Source: Fulvimarina sp040239565 (GTDB lineage Bacteria; Pseudomonadota; Alphaproteobacteria; Rhizobiales; Rhizobiaceae). Taken from it: DNA of 64,000 nt. The position numbers and the translations under genes were made by a program. The DNA lies in contig NZ_JBEHWS010000009.1 of NCBI RefSeq assembly GCF_040239565.1, positions 1 through 64,000 on the forward strand. Reading direction: 5' to 3'. Positions 9,637 through 17,824 of this stretch are shown piece by piece. Within the stretch, counting starts at the first letter, position 1, and each line of letters begins with the position of its first letter. The notes below the pieces were generated by a model, which did not search any database, was not told the DNA's origin, and worked only from the letters and a program-made list of their open reading frames with translations.

Positions 9637-10257
9637 TCATCCCGCCGGCTCGGCTCCCGCCTTCTTGCCAAGCTCCGTCAACTCCGCCCGGTCCATGTTG
9701 AGAACGAAGCGCCCGCTCCCGCCCGCCGGCATCCCCGTAATGGTCACCACGCGACCATGATCGTCGACGAAGCTCCAGAAGCCTGCGCCCGGCTGGGCCA
9801 TGCCCAGCACCCCGCCGCCGCCTTCGACGCCGTCGATCTCACCAAGCCTGGCGGTATCGAGATCGTCGGGCTTGGCCGTGAGAACCATCTGGCAGCTCGA
9901 GGCAATGACATGGGGAAACTGCACCCGGCTGATCGTCAGGAAGCTGCCGTCCTCCTTGGTGGCGGAAAACAGCCCGGCCGCCGCGGCCACCCCGGCGGCC
10001 ATCCCACCACCGTTCGGGTCCATCGATTTCCAGCCACGCTCGAGAGCGAGGCTGCCCGCCGAAGGAATGTTGGTCATTCCCGTCGAGCAGATCTCGATAT
10101 AGTCGGCGAGAGACTTCGGCGCGCCGTCGGGAGGCGTCAGCGGGAGCTTCGTGCCACCCGCCGCGAGAGCTTCGGTCGCCAGCGCGGCCGAAAAGCCGAA
10201 TGCCAGCGCGGCCCGGCTCATTTTCAAAGCCGCGACCTTTGCCCGTTCTCCGGTCAT
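9637..10257 (-). CDS. Secreted protein of unknown function
   Basis: A 206-residue protein I cannot assign. It has a signal peptide (hydrophobic AALAFGFSAALATEALA, cleavage after ALA near residue 32; an internal ATG at 10221 would give a shorter, more typical signal). The mature part has two cysteines (EICSTGM, SSCQMVL), glycine-rich loops (GGGMAAGVAAAAGLF, GVEGGGGVLGM) and alternating beta-prone stretches such as FWSFVDDHGRVVTITGMPAG. It is probably periplasmic. It lies between the small membrane gene behind sucC and the broken lipoprotein gene, within the stretch that separates sucC from sucD. Confidence 0.65.
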   Translation of the reverse strand: MTGERAKVAALKMSRAALAFGFSAALATEALAAGGTKLPLTPPDGAPKSLADYIEICSTGMTNIPSAGSLALERGWKSMDPNGGGMAAGVAAAAGLFSATKEDGSFLTISRVQFPHVIASSCQMVLTAKPDDLDTARLGEIDGVEGGGGVLGMAQPGAGFWSFVDDHGRVVTITGMPAGGSGRFVLNMDRAELTELGKKAGAEPAG

Positions 10258-10334
10258 GGGCCTGTCCTCCGTAACTGTCTTCCCAGGGGCACTCCTCCAC
10301 GCCGACCCTAGGATTAGATCAACGCGTCGGTGCC

Positions 10335-10538
10335 TTACGAACGCTCTTCCAGGATCTTTCGGATGTGACGCAGCTCTTCAACGGTCTCGCGACTGGCCTC
10401 GAGAATGCGATTGTTGATCGCTTCCGTATCGGCGACATGGCGATCCATGGCGAGGCGTGATCGCCGCATCAGCCAGATCGCCACGGCGATCAGCAGCAGA
10501 AGCGGCAACCAAGCGGCCAGAATATCAGCCATGCCCAT
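10335..10538 (-). CDS. Small membrane protein coupled to sucC
   Basis: About 67 residues: one N-terminal membrane helix (ILAAWLPLLLLIAVAIWLM), a basic RRSR stop-transfer segment and a charged C-terminal helix of about 40 residues (DTEAINNRILEASRETVEEL and onward) that could form a coiled coil in the cytoplasm. The ATG at 10538 overlaps the sucC stop as TGATG, implying translational coupling; an ATG at 10532 is the alternative. I cannot assign a family. Its position suggests co-expression with succinyl-CoA synthetase, but nothing in the sequence ties it to the enzyme. Confidence 0.65.
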   Translation of the reverse strand: MGMADILAAWLPLLLLIAVAIWLMRRSRLAMDRHVADTEAINNRILEASRETVEELRHIRKILEERS

Positions 10539-11728
10539 CAACCGACGGCGGCGACGATCTTCTGGGCGGCGTCGTCAAGATCGTCGGCGGACGTGATGTC
10601 GAGGCCGGAGTCGTTGAGGATCGCTTTACCCTGATCGACATTCGTGCCTTCGAGGCGCACGACAAGCGGCACCTTGAGGCCGACTTCCTTCACCGCCGCG
10701 ACCACGCCTTCCGCGATCACGTCGCAGCGCATGATGCCGCCGAAGATGTTGACGAGGATGCCCTTCACGTTCGGATCCGCGGTGATGATCTTGAACGCCG
10801 CCGTGACCTTTTCCTTCGATGCGCCGCCACCGACGTCGAGGAAGTTGGCGGGCTCCTTGCCGTAGAGCTTGATGATGTCCATCGTCGCCATGGCGAGGCC
10901 CGCGCCGTTCACCATGCAGCCGATGTCGCCGTCGAGCGCAATATAAGCGAGGTCGTATTTCGAGGCCTCGATCTCCTTGGAGTCTTCCTCGGTCTCGTCG
11001 CGCAGCGCCTTGATATCGTCATGACGGAAGAGCGCATTGCCGTCGAAGGAGACCTTCGCGTCGAGCACCCGCAGATGACCGTCGGTCATGACGATCAGCG
11101 GATTGATCTCCAGAAGGCTCATGTCCTTTTCCATGTAAGCCTTGTAGAGGATCGGGAAGAGCTTCATCCCGTCCTCGCGCGCCGCGCCGTCGAGCTTCAG
11201 CCCGTCGCAGAGCTTGACGGCATCGGCTTCAGTCACGCCTTCGGCGGGATCGATCGGCAAGTTGACGATCTTCTCCGGGGTCTCTTCGGCCACCGTCTCG
11301 ATGTCCATGCCGCCCTCGGTGGAGGCGACGAAAGCGACCTTGCCCACGGCCCGGTCGACGAGAAGCGAAAGATAGAGTTCGCGGTCGATGTCCGCGCCGT
11401 CCTCGATGTAGAGACGATTTACCTGCTTGCCGCTTTCGCCAGTCTGCTTGGTGACGAGCGTGTTGCCGAGCATGTCCTTGGCGTTGGAAACCACATCCTC
11501 AACCGACTTCGCCAGCCGCACGCCGCCCTTGGCGTCTGGACCGAGCTCCTTGAACTTGCCCTTGCCGCGACCGCCCGCATGGATCTGGCTCTTCACCACA
11601 TAAAGCGGTCCGGGAAGCTGCTTGGCCGCACCCTCGGCCTCATCGACCGACGTGATGGCGACGCCATCGGCCACCGGTGCGCCGAAGCCTTTGAGGACCT
11701 GCTTGGCCTGATATTCGTGGATGTTCAT
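10538..11728 (-). CDS. sucC: Succinyl-CoA synthetase beta subunit
   Basis: The beta subunit carries the ATP-grasp nucleotide-binding domain (HEYQAKQVLKGFGAPVADGV at the start, then VKSQIHAGGRGKGKF) and a C-terminal domain that contacts SucD (NPLIVMTDGHLRVLDAKVSF and GGIMRCDVIAEGV). Its 396 residues match the family. It releases CoA and makes ATP or GTP from succinyl-CoA in the TCA cycle. It lies 79 bases downstream of mdh, with a rho-independent terminator in the gap, so it probably has its own promoter or depends on read-through. Confidence 0.97.
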   Translation of the reverse strand: MNIHEYQAKQVLKGFGAPVADGVAITSVDEAEGAAKQLPGPLYVVKSQIHAGGRGKGKFKELGPDAKGGVRLAKSVEDVVSNAKDMLGNTLVTKQTGESGKQVNRLYIEDGADIDRELYLSLLVDRAVGKVAFVASTEGGMDIETVAEETPEKIVNLPIDPAEGVTEADAVKLCDGLKLDGAAREDGMKLFPILYKAYMEKDMSLLEINPLIVMTDGHLRVLDAKVSFDGNALFRHDDIKALRDETEEDSKEIEASKYDLAYIALDGDIGCMVNGAGLAMATMDIIKLYGKEPANFLDVGGGASKEKVTAAFKIITADPNVKGILVNIFGGIMRCDVIAEGVVAAVKEVGLKVPLVVRLEGTNVDQGKAILNDSGLDITSADDLDDAAQKIVAAVG

Positions 11729-11757
11729 GTGATGCCCTTTTTGCCTCTCGAAGGCTC

Positions 11758-11793
11758 TAAAAGAAAACGGGGCTGCGGTCGCCCGCGCCCCGT
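11758..11793 (-). terminator. Rho-independent terminator after mdh
   Basis: On the minus strand, a 7-bp stem (ACGGGGC paired with GCCCCGT, 11767-11793) is followed by TTTTCTTTT. It lies 14 bases beyond the mdh stop and before sucC, so it may attenuate rather than fully end the mdh transcript. Confidence 0.6.
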
Positions 11794-11807
11794 CCGATTA
11801 AGTGAAA

Positions 11808-12770
11808 TCAGCCGAGGCTCGGCTGAATACCGCGGCAGGCTTCCATCAGGCCCTTAACGCTGTCGACGGACTTGTCGAACTGGGCCTTCTCATCGGAATT
11901 CAGGTCGATCTCGATCACGCGCTCGATGCCGCCTTCGCCGATGACGCAGGGAACGCCCACATACATGTCCGAGAGGCCATATTCGCCGTTGAGCGCGGCG
12001 GCACAGGGCAGGACACGCTTCTTGTCCTTGATGTAGGACTCGGCCATCGAGATCGCCGAAGCAGCCGGCGCGTAATAGGCAGAGCCGTTCTTCAAAAGCC
12101 CGACAATCTCCGCACCGCCGTCACGAGTGCGCTGGATGATCTCTTCGAGGCGCTCGTTGGTGCACCAGCCCATCTTGACGAGATCGGTCAGCGGAATGCC
12201 GCCAACCGTCGAATACCGCGCAAGCGGAACCATGGTGTCGCCGTGGCCGCCCAGCACGAAGGCCGTCACATCCTCGACCGAAACCTTGAACTCGCTCGCA
12301 AGGAAGTGGCGGAAGCGAGACGAGTCGAGCACGCCGGCCATGCCGACCACCTTGTTCGCCGGCAGACCGGAGAACTTCTGCAAGGCCCAGACCATGGCGT
12401 CGAGCGGGTTGGTGATGCAGATGACGAAGGCGTTCGGAGCGTATTTCGCGATTCCGGCACCGACCTGTTCCATGACCTTGAGGTTCGTGCCGAGAAGGTC
12501 GTCGCGGCTCATGCCAGGCTTGCGCGGCACGCCGGCCGTAACGATGCAGACATCCGCACCCTCGATGGCGGCGTAGTCGTTCGCACCCGAAAACGCTCCA
12601 TCGAACCCTTCGACAGGACCCGATTCGGCGATATCGAGTGCTTTACCCTGTGGCGTTCCTTCAGCAATATCGAACAGCACCACGTCACCGAGGTCCTTGA
12701 GACCCGCAAGGTGAGCGAGCGTGCCGCCGATCATGCCGGAGCCGATCAATGCGATTTTGTTGCGGGCCAT
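11808..12770 (-). CDS. mdh: Malate dehydrogenase
   Basis: NAD-dependent malate dehydrogenase of the lactate dehydrogenase-like type, 320 residues. The dinucleotide fold begins IALIGSGMIGGTLA, the substrate-binding arginines occur in TAGVPRKPGMSRDDLL, and the catalytic His is in VLGGHGDTMVPLARYS. The frame extends 46 codons upstream, but family length and the MARNKIALIG start place the ATG at 12770. It oxidises malate to oxaloacetate and heads the TCA block on the minus strand. Confidence 0.96.
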   Translation of the reverse strand: MARNKIALIGSGMIGGTLAHLAGLKDLGDVVLFDIAEGTPQGKALDIAESGPVEGFDGAFSGANDYAAIEGADVCIVTAGVPRKPGMSRDDLLGTNLKVMEQVGAGIAKYAPNAFVICITNPLDAMVWALQKFSGLPANKVVGMAGVLDSSRFRHFLASEFKVSVEDVTAFVLGGHGDTMVPLARYSTVGGIPLTDLVKMGWCTNERLEEIIQRTRDGGAEIVGLLKNGSAYYAPAASAISMAESYIKDKKRVLPCAAALNGEYGLSDMYVGVPCVIGEGGIERVIEIDLNSDEKAQFDKSVDSVKGLMEACRGIQPSLG

Positions 12771-13416
12771 GACATGAGTCCTCTTCGTCTGGCGACGGGC
12801 CGCTCGACGCGTATCCCGCGCGGATATGTTGCCGGCCGAACTTCCGTAAAAAGCGGAATGACAATCAGCCTGTGACGGCCACTTAACGCGCCGCGATGTT
12901 TCTTGCACCGCACCCTGACGAGAATTTGGGCTTTTCGAGCCGGAAAACTTGCCAGTTTGCGTTCGAGTCTGGAGTTGGGATAGCCCGCGCCGGAGTGTGG
13001 CGCAACAGCATCAAACGCCCGCCTGATCTATTCAAACGGTTAGATCATCACGCCGCTTCGCACTTTCTGAAAAAATAGCTCGCACTGATTGCCATGGCTG
13101 CCGCCGATGGCCGCATTTTTTCGATCTTTCGCCGATTTCGCAGCGCACAACCCATCGTTGACGCTATGTCATGAGCCTACCTCATCCGAGCAGCCCGCAT
13201 CGTTTTGCGTGAAATGAAAATACTAATGCCATGATCAAAATATAATCTCTTTCCGTTATTTTCATGGACCGACCAAATCTGAATTCTCTGTATATAACTG
13301 TGCAAAAAACCCCCGGATTTCACGGCTTCGTAAAGAAAAACATTAAGGTTTTTGTTCATATCATTTGATTACGCACCAAACCGCCTACATCGCCTCCTCC
13401 CGCACCAGGAGACCGT
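12771..13416. other. Divergent intergenic region with an AT-rich core
   Basis: About 650 bases between mdh (minus) and the diguanylate cyclase gene (plus). From about 13190 to 13380 the composition turns clearly AT-rich compared with everything around it. A 60-codon frame at 13177-13359 on the minus strand has no ribosome binding site and is probably chance. I see no hairpin terminator or tRNA. The AT-rich segment most likely holds the promoter of the cyclase gene and possibly binding sites for a nucleoid protein or silencer. Confidence 0.5.
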
Positions 13417-14574
13417 ATGCACTGGAATTTCGAGCTTATACTGACGCTCATAAATGGCGTCGGCATTCTCGCGATTCTCGCGGTCGCATACGGCGCGATT
13501 CGACGAAGTTCTTTCGGTTCGAAAGGACAAGCCGTTTTAATTGGTGGGGCAACGGCCTGTGCGGCGCTTCTGGCGACGATGCATCCGACCAATTTCGGCA
13601 ACGAGTGCATGCTCGACAGTCGATCCCTGATTGTTGGGATCGGTTCGGCTTTCGGTGGTCCGATCACCGCGCTCATTGCTGGAAGCGTCACCGCTGCCTA
13701 CCGTATCTCGATTGGCGGAGGCGGTGTCGTTCCGGGTACCATCGCCCTAGGCATGAGCATCGCGGCTGGTCTGGCATGGAACTTCGTTTTCTTCCGAAAG
13801 GGAAGAGTGCAGAGTATCAGCCTGCTCATTCTCGGCCTCGGCATATCGTGGCACGCGGCTCCGATTCTGATGACGGAGAGTACGCCGCTGGTTCAGCTGA
13901 CAGTCATTCTCGGACTCGGCGGCTCAAGTATCGTTTCGACGCTCTTTCTCGGCTCGCTGATGGCGCGCGAAGAGCGAATGATCCGGCGCGAGGCGGAGCT
14001 CTCACGAATGGCTCTGCGCGATCCGCTGACCAGGGTGGCGAATCGCAGGGGTTTCAGGATGGCGCTCCAAGCCATTGCAGCGAACTCCGAACCACGTCCG
14101 TTCGCGCTCATGGTCGTGGACATCGATCACTTCAAAGCGGTGAACGACAGATACGGTCATACAGCGGGAGACTTTATCCTTCAGGCGGTCGCGGCGAAGC
14201 TCAAGCTCGCGTCGGGCACCGACGCGACAGTCGCGCGTTTTGGTGGAGAGGAGTTCGTCGTCCTGCTCGACGACACGACGCTGCTCGAAGCTCATCGGAT
14301 CGCGGAAAATGCCCGCCGAGCGATCGCCGATTGGGATTCAGCCGAGGGTGAGACGGCGATCGACGTGACGGCCTCGATCGGCATCGCCGGCGGACTCACC
14401 GGCACGGATTACGAGTTGCTGCTCCGCAAGGCGGACGACGCTCTCTATCGCGCCAAAGAGGATGGCCGCAATTGCGTACGCGGCCATGACGATGCCTCCA
14501 GTCAAACACCCAACGAAGTCCGAGAGACAAAAGCCGCCGGCGCCAAGCCCGCCCGCTACGCCGTGGCGTCCTGA
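13417..14574 (+). CDS. 5TM-LYT sensor diguanylate cyclase
   Basis: Membrane-bound enzyme that makes cyclic di-GMP from two GTP. Residues 1-180 form five or six membrane helices of the 5TMR-LYT type, recognised by the DSRSLIVGIGSAFGGPITAL and AAYRISIGGGGVVPGTIAL stretches. A short linker helix (REERMIRREAELSRM) leads to a GGDEF domain starting DPLTRVANRRGF (202-213) with metal and GTP residues in VVDIDHFKAVND and the catalytic signature GGEEF at 276-280. The inhibitory RxxD site is absent: the Arg position is Ser266, with Asp269 kept, so product inhibition is probably lost. AGGAG lies five bases before the ATG. Its 3' end overlaps zapE by 19 bases, tail to tail. Confidence 0.93.
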   Translation: MHWNFELILTLINGVGILAILAVAYGAIRRSSFGSKGQAVLIGGATACAALLATMHPTNFGNECMLDSRSLIVGIGSAFGGPITALIAGSVTAAYRISIGGGGVVPGTIALGMSIAAGLAWNFVFFRKGRVQSISLLILGLGISWHAAPILMTESTPLVQLTVILGLGGSSIVSTLFLGSLMAREERMIRREAELSRMALRDPLTRVANRRGFRMALQAIAANSEPRPFALMVVDIDHFKAVNDRYGHTAGDFILQAVAAKLKLASGTDATVARFGGEEFVVLLDDTTLLEAHRIAENARRAIADWDSAEGETAIDVTASIGIAGGLTGTDYELLLRKADDALYRAKEDGRNCVRGHDDASSQTPNEVRETKAAGAKPARYAVAS

Positions 14575-15737
14575 GGCACCGCATCTCCGGAGGACATGTA
14601 GCTGTCGCTCCGCATTTCGAAGAGACGTGAAACCGTGCGCTCAAATTCAAACGTCTCTGTTCCCGAAGGGGCGGAGTAGAGTTCCTTTGCCGGAACCTCC
14701 GCGGAGATCACCAGCCGGCGGCCGGCATCGTAGAGTGTGTCTACGAGATTGATCAGGCGCTTGGCTTCGTTGCGCTCCGCGCGGGTCAGCGCCGGAACGC
14801 CTTCGAGGATCACCGTGTGGAATCGCTTGGCGAGCGCGATGAAATCCTGCGCGCCGAGCGGCTTCTGAAGGAGCTCTTCATAGCGGAACCGTGCAGCGCC
14901 ATTGCCTGCCCGCGGAACTGCGATCGTCCGGCTTTTGACAGAGAGCGATGCCGCACGCTCTTTCTCGCCGGACAGAAGCGAGGTCCAGACCTTATCGACC
15001 CGCGCTTCGGCTTCGTCATCCAGCGGTGTGATGTAAAGGTCTTCGGTGCCGATGGCAGCCAGCCGATAATCCTCGCCGGCGTCGAGGGCGAGGACTTCGA
15101 CATGGTTCTTCAGCTTGTCGACAAAGGGCAGGAAGAGCCCGCGATTGAGACCGTCCTTATAGAGATCGTCCGGCGCGACGTTCGAAGTCGCCACCAACAC
15201 GACACCCTCCTGAAAAAGCGCTTCGAACAAACGCGAGAGAATCAGGGCATCGGCGACATCGGTGACGGTGAACTCGTCGAAGCACAGAAGCAGGCTTTCC
15301 TCGGCGATCTGCTTGGCGACCGGCGGCATCGGATCGTCCTGGGAAGCGGTTCCTTCCTTCACCTTGTCGCGATGCGCGCCGATCCGGTCGTGAACATCGC
15401 CCATGAAAGCGTGGAAGTGGACACGACGCTTCTTTGAGACCGAACTCTGCCGATAGAACATGTCCATCAGCATCGTCTTGCCTCGGCCGACCGAGCCGTA
15501 GACATAAAGGCCCTTCACCTTCTCGGGCTTGCCCTTCTTGCCGAACATCCAGCCGAGCGCGCTCGATTTCGTCGCGATGGAGCGATTGGACAGATCATGG
15601 TCGAGGCGATCCAACCGATCGGCCAGAAGTCTCTGGGCGTGATCGGGTTCGATCTCACGCCGCTCGATCAGCCGCTCCAACTGGGCGCGGACGGGGCCCG
15701 CCCTCTTGCGTTCAGGTCTGGTCGACGAATTGGCCAT
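14556..15737 (-). CDS. zapE: Cell division ATPase ZapE (AFG1-like)
   Basis: An AFG1/ZapE family P-loop ATPase of 393 residues. The Walker A motif is GSVGRGKTML, the Walker B is LLCFDEFTVTDVADA, and the family-specific sequence LYVYGSVGRGKT is present, along with the C-terminal RLINLVDTLYDAGRRLVIS stretch. The related E. coli protein acts on the FtsZ ring. The frame is open for about 107 codons further upstream, but family length and a GGAG five bases before the ATG at 15737 support this start (an adjacent ATG at 15740 is equally in frame). It is divergent from hisB, sharing a 165-base promoter region. Confidence 0.9.
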   Translation of the reverse strand: MANSSTRPERKRAGPVRAQLERLIERREIEPDHAQRLLADRLDRLDHDLSNRSIATKSSALGWMFGKKGKPEKVKGLYVYGSVGRGKTMLMDMFYRQSSVSKKRRVHFHAFMGDVHDRIGAHRDKVKEGTASQDDPMPPVAKQIAEESLLLCFDEFTVTDVADALILSRLFEALFQEGVVLVATSNVAPDDLYKDGLNRGLFLPFVDKLKNHVEVLALDAGEDYRLAAIGTEDLYITPLDDEAEARVDKVWTSLLSGEKERAASLSVKSRTIAVPRAGNGAARFRYEELLQKPLGAQDFIALAKRFHTVILEGVPALTRAERNEAKRLINLVDTLYDAGRRLVISAEVPAKELYSAPSGTETFEFERTVSRLFEMRSDSYMSSGDAVPQDATA

Positions 15738-15902
15738 CATCGCTCCGGTGTCTGGCGAGAACAGTGCCCACTCTTCCCGGCGCATTTGCATAGGCAAGTT
15801 TGCAGTGCAGTAAAAGCCCGGAAGCCGCACTTCGTGGCAATTGGCTCTTCGCGGATTGTGATGATAGGAAACGGTCAAAGCCCAGAACGAGAGAGAACGA
15901 GA

Positions 15903-16511
15903 ATGGCTGGCAACGCTGGACGGCGCGATGCGACGGTGTCGCGGGCGACCAAGGAAACGGAAATCGAGGTCCGTGTGGATCTCGATGGCACGGGCAAATC
16001 CGATATCGCGACCGGCGTCGGTTTCTTCGACCACATGCTCGATCAGCTTGCCCGCCATTCACTGATCGACATGACGATCAAGGCGAAGGGTGATCTTCAT
16101 ATCGACGATCATCACTGCGTCGAGGACACGGGTATCGCGCTCGGGCAGGCGATCCGCCAGGCGATGGGCGATCGCAAGGGCATTCGCCGCTACGCCTCGC
16201 TCGATCTCGCCATGGACGAATGCCTCACGCGCGCAGCGATCGATGTCTCCGGCCGGCCCTTCCTCGTCTTCTCAGCCGAATTTACGCGGGCCAAGATCGG
16301 CACGTTCGACACCGAACTCGTGCGAGAGTTCTTTCAGGCCTTCGCGCAAAACGCCGGACTGACGCTCCACGTGACCAATCTCGACGGCGAGAATTCACAC
16401 CACATCGCCGAGACCTGCTTCAAGGCGGTCGCGCGAGTTCTTGGCGAAGCGATCTCCATCGATCCGCGTCAGGCCGACCTCGTGCCCTCGACGAAGGGAA
16501 TGCTGGCGTGA
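15903..16511 (+). CDS. hisB: Imidazoleglycerol-phosphate dehydratase
   Basis: Catalyses dehydration of imidazoleglycerol phosphate in histidine synthesis. The 202-residue monofunctional protein has the two manganese-binding motifs: FFDHMLDQLARHS and DDHHCVEDTGIALG in the first half, and ENSHHIAETCFKA in the second. The open frame starts much earlier, but the ATG at 15903 begins right before the family core and follows an AACGAGAGAGAACGAG purine-rich stretch. It is the first histidine gene of the operon. Confidence 0.96.
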   Translation: MAGNAGRRDATVSRATKETEIEVRVDLDGTGKSDIATGVGFFDHMLDQLARHSLIDMTIKAKGDLHIDDHHCVEDTGIALGQAIRQAMGDRKGIRRYASLDLAMDECLTRAAIDVSGRPFLVFSAEFTRAKIGTFDTELVREFFQAFAQNAGLTLHVTNLDGENSHHIAETCFKAVARVLGEAISIDPRQADLVPSTKGMLA

Positions 16512-16548
16512 TGCAGAGATCGCTCGATCCCGCCGGGAGGAATAAGCG

Positions 16549-17007
16549 ATGAGTTCCCGGCGTTGGGTCGTGCTCGAACCGCCGACCGCTGGCGAAAAGG
16601 AGAAAACGGTCGAGGCGCGATTCGTGAAAGATGCCTTCGCACCCCTCGCCTTTTTCTTCCTGTTTTTCTGGCTGTTCTGGCACCGAGTATGGCTGGGCGG
16701 GATCGTCGTACTCGCGCTCTATCTCTCCTTCATGATGATCGGGTGGTGGCAGGGGTTTGGGCTTTTGTCCTCGATTTCTCAAGCCGGTCTTGCGCTGTTG
16801 GTCGGACTGGAAGGCCGGAACCTGGTCGTCAGCGATCGATTGAAAAAAGGTTGGCGGATGGCATCCGTAATCCACGCCGATTCGAGGGCCGAAGCCGAGT
16901 TGCGTTATTTCAAATCCAACACCGGAGAGGCGAGATCCGACACACAGGCTCTCGATGCTAAGCCCGAGAGCAAGACGGATCTTCCGTGGACAGCGCGAAC
17001 CGCGTAA
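16549..17007 (+). CDS. DUF2628 membrane protein
   Basis: A 152-residue inner-membrane protein of the DUF2628 type, commonly found between hisB and hisH in Hyphomicrobiales. The N terminus RRWVVLEPP and the FVKDAFAPLAFFFLFFWLFW entry into the membrane are typical; a hydrophobic block of two or three helices spans residues 30-90, followed by a short domain with FLVV-like strand (RNLVVSDRLKKGWRMASVIH) and a polar tail. Function unknown. The conserved position suggests co-transcription with histidine genes but no catalytic motif is seen. Confidence 0.85.
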   Translation: MSSRRWVVLEPPTAGEKEKTVEARFVKDAFAPLAFFFLFFWLFWHRVWLGGIVVLALYLSFMMIGWWQGFGLLSSISQAGLALLVGLEGRNLVVSDRLKKGWRMASVIHADSRAEAELRYFKSNTGEARSDTQALDAKPESKTDLPWTARTA

Positions 17008-17051
17008 GGCGCTTCGGTAGGAACTCCACGACGCAGGCAGGACGTGCCTTG

Positions 17052-17705
17052 ATGCAGACGGTCACGATAATCGATTACGGCTCCGGCAATCTGCGCTCGG
17101 CGACGAAAGCCTTCGAGCGTGCCGCGAGAGGCATCACCCCAGAGACCAGAATTCTTCTGACGGACGATCCGGACGCGGTGCGGACTGCCGACCGCGTCGT
17201 TCTGCCGGGCGTCGGCGCCTATGCCGATTGCCGAGCCGGTCTCGACGCGGTGCCCGGCATGGTGGAGGCGATTCGTGAAGCTGTCGAAGAAAAGGCGCGG
17301 CCCTTCCTCGGTATCTGCGTCGGCATGCAGCTGATGGCCGAACGGGGCCTCGAGAAGGCCATCACTCCCGGACTCGGGTGGGTAGAGGGCGACGTGGTGA
17401 AGATCGAGCCGAACGATCCGAGCCTCAAAATCCCGCAGATGGGCTGGAACACGCTCGATGTCACGACACCGCATCCGCTTCTGGAAGGCATTGAGACGGG
17501 GTCGGACGGCTTGCATGCCTATTTCGTCCACTCCTACCATCTGGCCGCCGCACGCGCCGCGGAACTCGTTGCGACGACCGCCTATGGTGGGCCGGTGACC
17601 GCGATGGTGGCGAGCGGCAACAAGGTCGGCACGCAGTTCCACCCAGAGAAAAGCCAGATGCTGGGACTGACGTTGATCTCGAATTTTCTGGAATGGACGC
17701 CCTGA
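17052..17705 (+). CDS. hisH: Imidazole glycerol phosphate synthase, glutaminase subunit
   Basis: Class I glutamine amidotransferase subunit that supplies ammonia to HisF. The 217-residue protein starts VTIIDYGSGNLRS; the nucleophilic Cys lies in PFLGICVGMQLM and the His-Glu pair in GTQFHPEKSQ. The start at 17052 fits the family; the frame is open 22 codons further upstream, overlapping the DUF2628 gene. Its partner hisF is 2.4 kb away, beyond hisA and two inserted genes. Confidence 0.96.
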   Translation: MQTVTIIDYGSGNLRSATKAFERAARGITPETRILLTDDPDAVRTADRVVLPGVGAYADCRAGLDAVPGMVEAIREAVEEKARPFLGICVGMQLMAERGLEKAITPGLGWVEGDVVKIEPNDPSLKIPQMGWNTLDVTTPHPLLEGIETGSDGLHAYFVHSYHLAAARAAELVATTAYGGPVTAMVASGNKVGTQFHPEKSQMLGLTLISNFLEWTP

Positions 17706-17706
17706 T

Positions 17707-17805
17707 ATGTTCGTTTTCTTCTCCAATCGCTTGGGCTGCCTCGGCTCCATTCTCGTCTCGATCGTCCTGACGCTCGTGCTGCTCGCCGTCTTCCAGATCA
17801 TCTAG
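17707..17805 (+). CDS. 32-residue membrane microprotein in the his operon
   Basis: The stretch between hisH and hisA encodes a 32-residue peptide with ATG at 17707 and TAG at 17803-17805. It begins MFVFFSNRLGCLGS and continues into a single hydrophobic helix (ILVSIVLTLVLLAVFQII) that could span the inner membrane. The gene starts one base after the hisH stop and ends 19 bases before hisA, filling the gap with open frame. Codon use matches the neighbours. I recall similar short genes at this place in other Hyphomicrobiales, but cannot verify it here. Function unknown; perhaps a partner of the nearby DUF2628 membrane protein. Confidence 0.7.
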   Translation: MFVFFSNRLGCLGSILVSIVLTLVLLAVFQII

Positions 17806-17824
17806 CAATCGGAGAGTTCTTTCC

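Noticed and set aside
10457..11857. 466-codon plus-strand frame opposite sucC
   Set aside because: Antisense shadow of sucC; composition follows from the complementary strand.
13177..13359. 60-codon minus-strand frame in the AT-rich island
   Set aside because: No ribosome binding site, no family features, and the composition alone explains an open frame without stops.
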